Origin: Roseibium sp.
Lineage (GTDB): Bacteria; Pseudomonadota; Alphaproteobacteria; Rhizobiales; Stappiaceae
Reading direction: 5' to 3'
Assembly: GCA_017643925.1 (NCBI GenBank)
Contig: JAEPML010000012.1
Span: forward strand, 1 to 64,000
Length of the DNA: 64,000 bases
Part shown: one piece after another, positions 1 through 8,448 of the stretch
Layout of the letters: each line of letters opens with the position of its first letter
Numbering within the stretch: the first letter of the stretch is position 1
The notes under the pieces: generated by a model
What the model saw: only the letters and a program-made list of their open reading frames with translations
Database searches by the model: none
What the model was told of the DNA's origin: nothing
Position numbers and translations under genes: made by a program

Positions 1-52
1 ATCGCACCTTCAATTTCATCGGTTAAAATTCAGGTCAAGCGCATGAATTGTC

Positions 53-535
53 TCAGGAATATCGAAGTCCGCCGAGCGTTGTGAACGCGCTCGTAACCCC
101 GCCCAATATCGCGCCCGCAGCTCCAATTCGGCCGGCACGACGGTGAGATTGAGCGCGTTCTCTGGCGGTCTCGGCCTCAAATGACAGGGTGTCTCTTTTC
201 CCTTGCGCCCGATACCGGATTGCTTCGATGTTCTCGGCGACTTCCCGATCGGAATCATTCTGAACGTCCACAAGTGACCCCGTTTCCGATAGCCCGCGTT
301 CAGCGCCAACTGCTCTATTGTGACCAAGTATCTGTCTTCGGCGATCCAGGGTTCGGCGTCGCTCGAACGAGGCCTGAACCTGGTTGACCTGCTTTTGTCG
401 GTCCGCCAGTTCGGCACGGCGCTCCTCCGCTCTTGCCTGTGCGCTGGCCTGCTCACGAATGCCCTGCGCTTGTACGGCACTGCCGGCCAGGGAACCCACC
501 ACGGAGACGGCTGCAAGTACTGCTGGATGACACAT
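53..535 (-). CDS. T7 gp14-like internal virion protein
   Basis: A 160-residue protein that starts MCHPAV, has a short small-residue hydrophobic segment, then a long charged, Arg/Glu/Gln-rich helical stretch (about residues 25-130) and a Gly/Ala-rich C-terminus. This layout matches the podovirus internal core protein of the T7 gp14 type, which is ejected with the genome and helps form the channel across the cell envelope. It starts 4 bases after the tail tubular B stop, so it is the next gene of the same late operon. The larger core proteins expected downstream would lie beyond the left edge. Family assignment rests on layout and position, not on a specific motif. Confidence 0.7.
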   Translation of the reverse strand: MCHPAVLAAVSVVGSLAGSAVQAQGIREQASAQARAEERRAELADRQKQVNQVQASFERRRTLDRRRQILGHNRAVGAERGLSETGSLVDVQNDSDREVAENIEAIRYRAQGKRDTLSFEAETARERAQSHRRAGRIGAAGAILGGVTSAFTTLGGLRYS

Positions 536-538
536 GGC

Positions 539-2971
539 TTATAGCTCCATATCTGTACCAAAATTGATGGTTAAAATCGTAGATGGCTTCCCGCCGCTTA
601 CTTGGAGCTCAAGTTGGCCTCCGCCCTCCCACCTGCTTTCAATTGACTGGTTTAGAATTCCCGAACGCAACGGTGCCGGCTCGCCAGCAGCGTCCCCGGC
701 GCGGTAGTAGATCAATTCATCCATATAAGTTTGCCCTGAACCGACCTTGAGTGTTCCGGTTTCAAAGACAGCTATTTGGCAATCGTCGATTTTCATTTTC
801 CGGCCCATGCCCGAACCGTCTTGAGCGTTGATCGGGTATGGCAGCGTTTTGGCTTTCGCCTTCACATCAAGGCCGACCAGGATCCTTTCGGCCGTCTGCC
901 CATTCGGCAGGCTGACTTCGCCGCCCGTTACCGTTGCTTTGTAGTCGGTCCCGTCCGCGTACAGAACCACCTCTTCGCCCTCAAGGTGCGTGGCGGCCGC
1001 AATGGTGTTGGCTGGTGCGCCGGTATAGAGGGATGCGCAATCCAGGTGCCAGGCATCCTCGATCTGCCCACCCAGGAAGGGCCTTTGCATGATTTCAATG
1101 TACCGCTTGACCTGTCCGTTGATCGTTCGTTTCACAATCATCCAGACCTCGTCTGCTTCAACGCCGGCAAGATCGGCCATGCATTCCACGGTTCCGCCGA
1201 AGTCGTGGCGATGCATCCCGTAAACCTGCTGTTGCCGTTCGTAAGTGAAGCCGAAAGCGGACCCGTTCGCATCCCAGAGCCAGAGAATGCTGTCAGGATA
1301 TTGCTGATAGCAGGCTCCGGATATGCCCTCTCGGAAGAGATGCGATTGCACCTCACTGACAGATTGCGAAACACGGCCGTCTGCCCCGAAGTCATAGGCC
1401 ATTTCGCGCATATCGGTACCGTAGGGCCCGAAATACAAGAGCACTGACCCCACCTTGATAGGGCTGATGCTGTTTGCCCCAAAGTTGGTTTCCGGCGCCT
1501 GGTCCACGTTCTCGGGTCCGTAGGCGTCCTGGTCTGTTGCCTTGCCGATTGAACGAACTGCCTTTGACGTGCCAACAATCAAATCATTGTCGTCCACCAT
1601 CCATTGAATGCGATTGACCTGGCCAGACAACACACCAACCGTCACGGCATCGGATGCAACAAGCGTTTGCGAGACGGAGAAATTGGTGAAATCTTCCGTT
1701 TGGCTTTCCCATACCTTTTGCGGCTCTGCCGTTGTGCCTGCGAATGCCAATCGGCTTTTGTGCCAGCCAACCGTTTCAGGCCAGCCGGTCGTGTCGGACC
1801 AGGCTCCAAGCCGCCAGGATGTTTGCCCCTTGGTATCGAGCAGTGTTTGCCCATAGAGCTTTACCTGCACTTTCGTGGGGTTGGAGCGGCTGACAATCTT
1901 GAACCAGCGCCAAAAACCGTCCGAACCACGGAAGCGAATATGGCGGCCGATATCGGATGAAAGAAAACCCTCACCGCCATTGATACCAGCCGCACTGGAA
2001 GCCGTCAGATCATAGGCCGTTTGCGTTTCGCCGGACTCGTGGAAGACGAGCTGACCGATCGCGGAGTTGTCCGAACCGGAACCACCGCCCTGTTTGAAGC
2101 TCAGACGGTAGTAAGCAAAAGCCGTTTCATTGTGGAACGAGTACTGACGCCACTCGTTTGATGACCAGGTGTCTTGTCCGTCCTGGGTGTCAAGAATTGT
2201 CCAATCACTGCCATTGTTGGAGGCTTCCAGGTTCCATTGCCATGGCATGTCATCATTTTGACTGTTGTCGTTCGGCGCCTGTAGCATGTAGCCGTCAATG
2301 ACCCTGGCGCTGGTAAACTGAAACTCCACCCATCCAACGGCATTTGCCGACAGAACCACTTTACCTTCAGTACGATCGAAGACCTTCCAGGCGTCCGTGG
2401 ATCCGTTCGAAGCCCTCGCAGTCCCCTGTGTGTGCGTGTTCGACGTCAGATCCGGAACCGGATTATGCGTGCTCGTCGGGTGCAGGCTCGTTGCAGAAAT
2501 GTTCACATCCAGATAAGGGCCCTCCTTGAATTCGATCGGGTCGATTGCCCAATTCGTTTCACCAAGACGTTTCAAGGCTTGTGGCCGGATGCCACCACCC
2601 GTGATGAAAAGTGTATCCGTCGATTGAACGAACTTCAGGGAAGGCAAGACCGCCAGGCTGTAAGGCGTCGCTACTTCGACAGATCCGACGCGGCCGCCGC
2701 TGGTGTAAACCCTGAAATAAAGGTGACCCAGTTCCAGCATGTAATACTGCCCGTTGCCAAATTCGAACGGGATCAGCCACGCTCCTTGATCGCTGGATTT
2801 CACCTCGTTGATAAACTTTGTTCCGCCGCGACGGCGCAGGCCGCCTCGCTTCAGCGTTATGAAATTGCGGCACTCGGCCAGCGACGACCTGAACAACTCC
2901 AGATCGGCACGGTAGTTCAGCTCGGGGTCAAGTTCGCCCCGGCTGAAAGTGGCTTGAAGGTGATAACTCAT
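539..2971 (-). CDS. Tail tubular protein B (T7 gp12-like)
   Basis: An 810-residue structural protein, the usual size for the podovirus tail nozzle protein. The N-terminus (SYHLQATFSRGELDPELNYR, then ITLKRGGLRRRGGTKFI) is typical of this family: a conserved start followed by an RRGGT motif. An inserted region around residues 200-320 resembles a discoidin/F5-F8-type carbohydrate-binding module (sequence such as EASNNGSDWTILDTQ), which may contact the cell surface. Its start overlaps the end of tail tubular A by 4 bases, so translation is coupled. It would form the distal tail tube. Confidence 0.88.
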   Translation of the reverse strand: MSYHLQATFSRGELDPELNYRADLELFRSSLAECRNFITLKRGGLRRRGGTKFINEVKSSDQGAWLIPFEFGNGQYYMLELGHLYFRVYTSGGRVGSVEVATPYSLAVLPSLKFVQSTDTLFITGGGIRPQALKRLGETNWAIDPIEFKEGPYLDVNISATSLHPTSTHNPVPDLTSNTHTQGTARASNGSTDAWKVFDRTEGKVVLSANAVGWVEFQFTSARVIDGYMLQAPNDNSQNDDMPWQWNLEASNNGSDWTILDTQDGQDTWSSNEWRQYSFHNETAFAYYRLSFKQGGGSGSDNSAIGQLVFHESGETQTAYDLTASSAAGINGGEGFLSSDIGRHIRFRGSDGFWRWFKIVSRSNPTKVQVKLYGQTLLDTKGQTSWRLGAWSDTTGWPETVGWHKSRLAFAGTTAEPQKVWESQTEDFTNFSVSQTLVASDAVTVGVLSGQVNRIQWMVDDNDLIVGTSKAVRSIGKATDQDAYGPENVDQAPETNFGANSISPIKVGSVLLYFGPYGTDMREMAYDFGADGRVSQSVSEVQSHLFREGISGACYQQYPDSILWLWDANGSAFGFTYERQQQVYGMHRHDFGGTVECMADLAGVEADEVWMIVKRTINGQVKRYIEIMQRPFLGGQIEDAWHLDCASLYTGAPANTIAAATHLEGEEVVLYADGTDYKATVTGGEVSLPNGQTAERILVGLDVKAKAKTLPYPINAQDGSGMGRKMKIDDCQIAVFETGTLKVGSGQTYMDELIYYRAGDAAGEPAPLRSGILNQSIESRWEGGGQLELQVSGGKPSTILTINFGTDMEL

Positions 2972-3555
2972 CGGTCTGCAATGATGTCCAGTTCCAGCAG
3001 CGGCAGAGACGTGCCCTGCGTGGCGTCGTAGGTGCCGGCCCGATCAAAGGCATCGGTAGCTGCGGCGCGAAGAGCTTCCGCCCTGCTGTTCTTGCCTGTG
3101 ACGACATGCGCGCAACCCGCTGCAAGGAACAAGCCGAAACCGTGGACAAACAACGGTGAGAACTCAGTCTCTCGAAAGATCCGCCTGACATATCGAAGCG
3201 GGAATGGAGGTCCGTAGTCGCTCAAAACACGTTGTCCGCTGATCTCGAAGGGAATGAGCGCGCCATCCGGTTTTCCTGCCACATTCTGTTGGGGAACACG
3301 CAGGCAATCTGCGGGCTTCAAGTATTGAAACTTCCAACGAAAGGCTGGTGACTGAGCTTCTGACGGCAGTCGAGCCAGCGTCATGGCGAAATCCCAGTCA
3401 TGCATGGCAAGATAGGCATCCCGGTGCGCTGCATAGTGGTTTCGAAACCACCGGGATGCCACAGATGAAAAATCGAAATCGCGGATCGGCGCTTCTTTCA
3501 AATGCGCAAGCGCCAGGTTCGCCATCTCCACGGAGGTGTGGACTGTGCCGGACAT
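2968..3555 (-). CDS. Tail tubular protein A (T7 gp11-like)
   Basis: A 195-residue protein with the family pattern: a helical N-terminus (NLALAHLKEAPIRDFD), a conserved arrival/tryptophan region (RDAYLAMHDWDFAM), a middle part with RWKFQYLKPADCLRV, and a C-terminal helix ending ELDIIADR. In podoviruses this protein forms the adaptor ring between the portal and the tail nozzle. It ends overlapping the start of tail tubular B by 4 bases. A start at 3555 is supported by a weak AAGG sequence upstream. Confidence 0.88.
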   Translation of the reverse strand: MSGTVHTSVEMANLALAHLKEAPIRDFDFSSVASRWFRNHYAAHRDAYLAMHDWDFAMTLARLPSEAQSPAFRWKFQYLKPADCLRVPQQNVAGKPDGALIPFEISGQRVLSDYGPPFPLRYVRRIFRETEFSPLFVHGFGLFLAAGCAHVVTGKNSRAEALRAAATDAFDRAGTYDATQGTSLPLLELDIIADR

Positions 3556-3628
3556 TTACCGATGCCTTCTGTTCGAATGTTGTTCGGAGCTCCGATGCGA
3601 AACCGGCTTGGCGTTGGAGGGCTCACTA

Positions 3629-3961
3629 TCAGGCTGCGGGTGGCAAGGTTCGCTCCGCTTCGTAGCGTTCGAGCGCTCTAAGAGCCTCCTGCTTGGTGTT
3701 AACGACCACGCCTGCATAGTCCCGGGCCATCGACTGTTGCGTTTTCCAATGTTCCTTCTGCCAGCCTTGCGGCAAGGCATCGGACACACCTTTTCCCGGG
3801 TTTGATTTTCGCTTGCTGTTCCAATCCGCCGAGAGCAGGTCCCTGAGCTCTTCCTTTGTCCGGTCCTCCGATCTGGGCCCAAAACGTTTTTCGAATTCAG
3901 CGGCATGATTTTCCTCCAACCGCTGCAGATGACGCAGTCGACGCAAAATGATCTCGTCCAT
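3629..3961 (-). CDS. Small phage protein of unknown function
   Basis: A 110-residue protein starting MDEIILRRL. I chose this ATG over a GTG 39 bases upstream because GGGAG sits 6 bases before it. The protein is charged and mostly helical, with an early Arg/Leu-rich helix and a coiled-coil-like C-terminus (residues about 75-105). It sits between capsid and tail tubular A, where podoviruses often encode head completion or small decoration proteins. I do not recognise the family and the role is inferred from position only. Confidence 0.6.
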   Translation of the reverse strand: MDEIILRRLRHLQRLEENHAAEFEKRFGPRSEDRTKEELRDLLSADWNSKRKSNPGKGVSDALPQGWQKEHWKTQQSMARDYAGVVVNTKQEALRALERYEAERTLPPAA

Positions 3962-4087
3962 GTCAAACTCCCGAACAGAAAAACGGGTGGCGCTGGCCAC
4001 CCGGAATAGAAACTGACGCCCATCCCACCGTATCGATCACCTGGGCAAGAGAACCGGGTGACCATTCGGCTCGAACAGAATTTCGCT

Positions 4088-4105
4088 TAGCCGCGACCGC
4101 GGCTA
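4088..4105 (-). terminator. Hairpin just after the extended capsid frame
   Basis: Perfect 7-bp stem TAGCCGC / GCGGCTA with a 4-base loop. On the minus strand it lies 13 bases after the TGA (4119) that closes the extended capsid frame, but 110 bases after the TAG that closes the short frame. There is no T-run, so termination is uncertain. Its place fits a capsid gene that once ended at 4119. Confidence 0.4.
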
Positions 4106-4118
4106 GAGACCGTGAGCG

Positions 4119-4217
4119 TCAGATATTGACCTTGAGGCAGGCGAGCTTCACGTTTTTGCGGGTGTATTTGCGATCCCAGTTCGTCGCATTGCGCAACTCG
4201 GCCAAGGTTGCTCCCTA
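4119..4217 (-). other. In-frame continuation of capsid gene beyond a TAG
   Basis: After capsid codon 313 (AGC) the frame reads TAG at 4217-4215, then 31 sense codons up to TGA at 4121-4119. The decoded segment runs GATLAELRNATNWDRKY, then TRKNVKLACLKVNI. The pattern T-L-A-E-L ... N-W ... K-N-V ... L-K-V-N is what I would expect at the C-terminus of many HK97-fold podovirus/siphovirus capsid proteins. The gap to the next gene is otherwise unusually long for this compact operon. I read it as the severed end of the capsid gene; nonsense mutation, base-call error and stop readthrough are all possible. Confidence 0.65.
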
Positions 4218-5156
4218 GCTTTTCGCAAGGGAGGTGCCCGTGAAATCCATTCCGGCAGGGTGGATCATTTCAAACCTTCGGGTGGTCAGGTAGTCCGCGC
4301 CCCCGCCATCACCAATATCCGGATCGCGTGTGATCTCCGTGCCTTCGTTGCCGTAGATTGTTGTCCTGTTCGGCACTTCATCGATATGCATGAAAGCGCC
4401 GGGCGCAAACAGGAAACAGGAATACTCGTCGGAATTGCTCCCGGTCGACACCGGCATCATTTCCGAATGAACCACCATCATTCCTGCGTAATAGGGCACT
4501 TCGAAAGGCGCTTCGGAAGGTTTCTTGAACTCGATCTTCTCATCGTCAAGAAGCGTGCCATAAACAAAGCTGTGCATTGCGATGACCCGCAAATCGTCCA
4601 GGTTTTCACCCATGGTGAGGCGCGCCCGGTTGATCGCCTGGTAGCTGATCCGGTTGGCAGCCGTCGGTGACCCGACATCGGAATAGATGGAGTAGACCAT
4701 GTCTCCGCTATCATTGGCGACATTGTCCGCGACCACGCCTTCTGCCGTTGCAATGATACGCTCTTCCTTTCGGCGCCCCCAATAGGCACCGATGCGTTCT
4801 GCAACCCTGTTCATGGCACTGTCGCCGCGCCCGGTAGCGGCATAACTGGCGACCGTCTTCGCTCCGTATTTCTTGGCCAGGCGATGTTTGTAGGCCTTCA
4901 TGTCGCTGGCCGTGATCTTCGACGTGGTGATCTTGTTGTCGCTGTCGTCGATAACGGTCGGTTCGGCATCATCAAGATCCTCCCAATAAGGGACTTCGAT
5001 CTGGTTTCCTCCAGCTTTGAAACGCTTGGCAATGTCAGGGGCCGGCGGTGCGAGGATGCCGGACTTTTCCAGCATGATCAGTTTCGCCGGCTTGTTTTCC
5101 GCCATGTAGGGCGTAAAAACGCGCGGCACGACGATGTCTGAGATCTGAGACGTCAT
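4215..5156 (-). CDS. Major capsid protein (HK97-fold), cut short by TAG
   Basis: A 313-residue capsid protein beginning MTSQISDIVVPRVFTPYM. Early residues (VFTPYMAENK, KSGILAPP) and the later MHSFVYGTLLDDE, VHSEMMPV and RTTIYGNEGTEI segments are typical of coat proteins assigned to the N4/T7-like and HK97-fold capsid families. AGGA lies 6 bases before the ATG. The frame ends at an amber codon; 31 more in-frame codons with capsid-like sequence follow (see 4119-4217), which would give 345 residues. An intrinsic terminator sits just upstream (5183-5211), so capsid transcription may be controlled separately. Confidence 0.88.
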   Translation of the reverse strand: MTSQISDIVVPRVFTPYMAENKPAKLIMLEKSGILAPPAPDIAKRFKAGGNQIEVPYWEDLDDAEPTVIDDSDNKITTSKITASDMKAYKHRLAKKYGAKTVASYAATGRGDSAMNRVAERIGAYWGRRKEERIIATAEGVVADNVANDSGDMVYSIYSDVGSPTAANRISYQAINRARLTMGENLDDLRVIAMHSFVYGTLLDDEKIEFKKPSEAPFEVPYYAGMMVVHSEMMPVSTGSNSDEYSCFLFAPGAFMHIDEVPNRTTIYGNEGTEITRDPDIGDGGGADYLTTRRFEMIHPAGMDFTGTSLAKS

Positions 5157-5182
5157 TGAGTGTCCTGTTCAGTAGTTTTCAC

Positions 5183-5211
5183 AAAAAAAATCCGGTCGCT
5201 TTCACGCCGGA
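5183..5211 (-). terminator. Intrinsic terminator in the capsid leader
   Basis: On the minus strand: stem TCCGG/CCGGA extended by an inner CG/CG pair with one bulged A, followed at once by eight T. This is a canonical rho-independent terminator. It lies 26 bases before the capsid ATG and 156 bases after the end of the preceding gene (5368-6198). It either ends transcription from the scaffold genes or works as an attenuator before capsid. Confidence 0.7.
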
Positions 5212-5367
5212 CGAGATTACAAATCTTCGGTTTTTCGGTGTTTGCTGCGCCAGGTTTTGGCGCCGTCTTCGGGGTTCTAAAATCGCTGTCTGTCGACCCG
5301 TATTCCTTCGACCTGAAAGTATTCCTGTTCTGAATGCATCTTTGCCCAGCGCGGACTGGACCGGAGC

Positions 5368-6198
5368 CTACCTGACGCGCGGCAGGCCGAAATGCGATGG
5401 GTCACGGCCGGTCTCCAGGATCAGAGTTCGGGCGCGCGCGGGATCGCGTGAAAGCAATTCCACCTGTCGTGGAAGGTTCGGTGACTCAAGATCAAACGGG
5501 TTGCGGGCGGATCCGGTGGACCGCCCTGCGTTCGACGCCCGCCCGCCGCTCTTTGGCTTGGCAGCAGGAAAAGCTGGCGTCGTATGATCACCTTGTCCTT
5601 CGGAGGGGTGTTTTCCTTCATCCTGACCGGCTTCGGGACGCACCAGACGATCGGCTTTTCTTTCTCGGTTCGGAATACTGCCCGCACCTTGGCCCGCTTC
5701 CGCTTCGGGAGCCAAATCCTCCAGACCGAGGAATTCGCTTGCAAGCGACACGGTTTTCTCATCGGCATTCAACTCGCCCAAAGCCATCCCGATTTGCTCA
5801 CCTGGACCGAATTTGCCTGCCACTGCCTGACCGGCCCAGTGGTCGGACCTTTGGGCGTTCGACACCAGCAAACCATGAATGAGGGCTTCAGCCTTTCTAT
5901 GATCATCGCTCTTTTTGCCAAACGCTTTCAAAGTCGCCTGCAGGTCTTCGTCTCCAACGACATAAACAGTTCCGTACTGATCGTGAAGATAGTCTCGCAT
6001 CTGGCTAATTCGGGCCGACAGCAACTTGTTTTTGTGAGCCTTTTGCATTGTGGCTGCCAGCGCCTTTTGAGCATTCATTTTGCGCGTATCGACATAGACC
6101 TTGCTATTGACGTTTCCTCTGTCTGCCCTGTCAAAAGCACCCTCGACCCTGGCGTTGACATAATCGTCTTCAAGTTTCTTTTTCCAATGTAGATCCAC
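5368..6198 (-). CDS. Head-assembly protein with scaffold-type C-terminus
   Basis: A 276-residue protein starting at GTG 6198 with a perfect AGGAGG 6 bases upstream. Residues 1-140 are charged and helical; residues about 175-230 are low-complexity and hydrophilic (many Gly, Ser, Lys, Pro). The last 44 residues begin NPFDLESPNL and end GRDPSHFGLPRVR, and match the C-terminus of the scaffold-like protein at 7639-8448 at 22 of 40 positions. Similar NPW/NPF...NL..Q...P tails are known at the ends of phage scaffold and capsid-associated proteins, so I infer capsid binding. It lies just before the capsid gene; otherwise not recognised. Confidence 0.6.
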   Translation of the reverse strand: MDLHWKKKLEDDYVNARVEGAFDRADRGNVNSKVYVDTRKMNAQKALAATMQKAHKNKLLSARISQMRDYLHDQYGTVYVVGDEDLQATLKAFGKKSDDHRKAEALIHGLLVSNAQRSDHWAGQAVAGKFGPGEQIGMALGELNADEKTVSLASEFLGLEDLAPEAEAGQGAGSIPNRERKADRLVRPEAGQDEGKHPSEGQGDHTTPAFPAAKPKSGGRASNAGRSTGSARNPFDLESPNLPRQVELLSRDPARARTLILETGRDPSHFGLPRVR

Positions 6199-6361
6199 CT
6201 ATTGCCTCCTGTGACAAAGCGGTGTTGGCATTAATTCATGAATTGTGACTGACCTGCTCAATGATCGCCGGAGAGGCAACAAGCAATGTCAGCTCGCCAG
6301 TCCTGAAACGTCGGTCTGCCCCTTCATTCGAAACGGCAACTTCCCGACACTGTTCTCAATA

Positions 6362-6377
6362 CGCCGGTCAAGACCGG
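6362..6377. repeat. 7-bp hairpin between moron and capsid-side genes
   Basis: Perfect inverted repeat GCCGGTC-AA-GACCGGC in the 393-base stretch (6199-6591) between the secreted protein gene and the next phage gene. It may be a weak terminator closing the moron unit, but no T-run follows on either strand. I see no further gene in this stretch. Confidence 0.35.
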
Positions 6378-6591
6378 CAATATGCGTGTTGTTCCGGGCA
6401 AGCAGCACCCTTACTGCTGAAGAAGAACAGCAGGGATCAGGCATGAGACTTTTGATAAGAGCCTCAAGCAGAAAGATTTGCAGGTTTTGTGCTGCTTACC
6501 TTGTTGTTTCGACGAGCCGCAGTGCCGCTCCAACGCGGCCCTCAGGTGACGAAACCTGTCGTTTCTGGTGGACGCAAGGTCCGTCCCTGTC

Positions 6592-7398
6592 CTACGGCCA
6601 ATTCGCCTCGACGACTTTCTCGTATGGAATTTCCGCAGGTCGCACAAAAATCATCGTCTGCAACACGAGACAGGCAATCTGTTCATCGGACCCGGGAGCA
6701 GCACTCGAAAAGACCGTCATTCGGTTTTCTTGTACACCCTCTTCGTTGTTGTCATAGGCCACAAAAGACGGTTGGGCCGAGCAGGTCCCGTCGAAGTGCT
6801 TTTCCCTGTGACGGAACTCGGCACCTTCAAGGGAATCCATGGGTTGTCCAAGTTCAACAATCAGATCCCGTTCTCCGGGGTTCTTGAGGGTGAAATTGTA
6901 AACCGATGCAGCCAGGTTATGAATGTACTGGCCGCGCGGGTCGTAGATTTCGAAGATCTCGGTATCCCCCGGCTCCCGCCCCTCGGCCCAGTCCTTTATC
7001 TCCCTCTCGAGATCAAAATTGAGTGCAACGATCGTATCCGTCGACTGGTAGTCCGTCAGGTTGATCGGGTACCCGTAGTATTTCTTTCGTCCATAGGGCA
7101 GGTGCTCGAAAACGTAGCCGGCGACGTCTGGGAACCGGGCAGCATTCTTTTCAATCTCCTCTTCCGAGAAGCCAAGATAAAGGATACTGATTTTCTTTCC
7201 CAAACGGATCGGCGAGCTGGTGTCGCCTTGTTCCGCGTTGACATAGCTTTTCACAGCATTCACCAGCACCTGTGGCTGCTCTTCCCAGGGTATGAGTTTG
7301 TTTTCTTCTGCAACCGACACGCCGGAAACAGAAGACGCAACTAACATTGAAAGAACGAAACAAACACGTTTTGAAACCCAATTTGGTAGAAGCGTCAT
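6592..7398 (-). CDS. Secreted protein of unknown function (prophage moron)
   Basis: A 268-residue protein from ATG 7398, preceded by AGGGG at 5-6 bases. Residues 1-31 are a Sec signal peptide: basic start (NWVSKR), hydrophobic core, cleavage after SVSVA. The mature part has an alpha/beta character, with ISILYLGFS at about residue 70 and two Cys in the C-terminal half. It loosely resembles DUF2927 periplasmic proteins of alphaproteobacteria; that match is a guess. A signal peptide, its own candidate promoter and flanking non-coding DNA between two virion-assembly genes mark it as a lysogen-expressed accessory gene rather than a virion part. Confidence 0.7.
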   Translation of the reverse strand: MTLLPNWVSKRVCFVLSMLVASSVSGVSVAEENKLIPWEEQPQVLVNAVKSYVNAEQGDTSSPIRLGKKISILYLGFSEEEIEKNAARFPDVAGYVFEHLPYGRKKYYGYPINLTDYQSTDTIVALNFDLEREIKDWAEGREPGDTEIFEIYDPRGQYIHNLAASVYNFTLKNPGERDLIVELGQPMDSLEGAEFRHREKHFDGTCSAQPSFVAYDNNEEGVQENRMTVFSSAAPGSDEQIACLVLQTMIFVRPAEIPYEKVVEANWP

Positions 7399-7454
7399 AT
7401 CATCCCCTGTGTGCCTGATCCGGCGTGAATCTACAGTCAAGAATCTCGGCACAA

Positions 7455-7482
7455 AGTATGTTCATTCTTTGTTCCAAATCAA
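7455..7482 (-). promoter_or_regulatory. Candidate promoter for the secreted moron
   Basis: On the minus strand: TTGATT (7482-7477), 16-base spacer, CATACT (7460-7455), about 55 bases before the moron ATG. It resembles a sigma-70 promoter. The surrounding 7399-7638 stretch holds no gene and is more AT-rich than the flanks. Confidence 0.35.
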
Positions 7483-7638
7483 CCCTTGATTGCGATTACT
7501 TTGCCTTCGCCAAATCCGACTTCAAAAATCGATCTCAATAGTCGCTGCCCTCGAGATACTGTTGTTGAGATGGGTCTTTTCCTGCCAGGGAAGCTCCCAA
7601 ATGACAGGAACTTGAGCGCAATTCCCGCCCTTCGAGAA

Positions 7639-8448
7639 TCAAAGCCTGAATAGTTTCGGGTCCCTTCCGGCTACAACGATCATCTGCCGAGCACGCGAAG
7701 GATTCCGCTCCAGAACCTCTGACTGTTCCTTGAGGTTGAGGCTTCCTGAGTCAAAGGGGTTTGTGCCCTGGCTTGCATCGGTGATGCCCGACAGACCATC
7801 TTCGGCAAATGACCTGTCATGGATGAACGCCAGCAACTTGACGGCCATCGGATCGGAAACGCGCTGCAAACCGGCCGGGTCAGGTTGGGTCAACGCCCCT
7901 TTGTCTGCAAACCAGCCAGTGATGTCGAGGCCTGCAGCTTTCAAGCTGGTGAGTGCCCGGTCGGCCTTTGCCACCACGTTTTGATAGGCATCGCTTTCAA
8001 CTTCGCAATATTCCCGGACAAGCTCCTGATGAGCCGTTTCGGCGGCATGGTTTTCAGCTTCGGTCCGGCTATGCACCTGTTGCTCATGCGCCGCATATTG
8101 CTCCGCCATCTTGCCAACCCAGCTGTCATGCAGACGCTGCGCAGCGTCCGGATGCAGTCCTGCGTCCTTGAACCAGCCGCTGGCTTCTTCAGCGAAAGCC
8201 TGATCATAAGGAAAACTCTCCGGCAGCCCCTCGGGCATAGCGAACCGGTATCCGTTCTTCGGCGTCCAGCTCTTTGAAATATCTTCATAAAATGCGGAAT
8301 GCTCCTCCGGGTTGGCCGCCTCGTCCGGCAACATAACCATATTGTTCATCCCTTCCTGCAAGGCACGATAGCTGTCCAGGACACTGGCGGCGTCTTCCCA
8401 GCCATTATCTGCAGCCAGCGCCCTGTCGTTTTCGCTCAATCCTGACAA
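7639..8448 (-). CDS. Scaffold-like head assembly protein
   Basis: A 269-residue acidic, helical protein in the scaffold position between portal and capsid. Recognisable parts are SENDRALAADNGW, a Pro-rich YRFAMPEGLPESF section, an EEASGWFKDAGLHPDAAQ helix pair, and the C-terminal NPFD...GRDPKLF module shared with the 5368-6198 protein. The open frame offers only a TTG at 8448 with no Shine-Dalgarno. A better start, ATG at 8510, lies 2 bases after the preceding stop but is in another frame, and joins only if one G is added to the G6 tract at 8487-8482. The true protein probably starts MEEMQEIEGG and is 290 residues. Confidence 0.75.
   Translation of the reverse strand: MSGLSENDRALAADNGWEDAASVLDSYRALQEGMNNMVMLPDEAANPEEHSAFYEDISKSWTPKNGYRFAMPEGLPESFPYDQAFAEEASGWFKDAGLHPDAAQRLHDSWVGKMAEQYAAHEQQVHSRTEAENHAAETAHQELVREYCEVESDAYQNVVAKADRALTSLKAAGLDITGWFADKGALTQPDPAGLQRVSDPMAVKLLAFIHDRSFAEDGLSGITDASQGTNPFDSGSLNLKEQSEVLERNPSRARQMIVVAGRDPKLFRL

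Noticed and set aside
1..52. ATG at 19 on the minus strand as start of the next phage core protein gene
   Set aside because: Only six codons remain in the window and no clear ribosome-binding site is visible, so it cannot be supported.
16..561. 181-residue frame over the gp14-like gene
   Set aside because: Overlaps the gp14-like gene in another frame, with Trp/Pro/Arg-rich non-protein-like composition.
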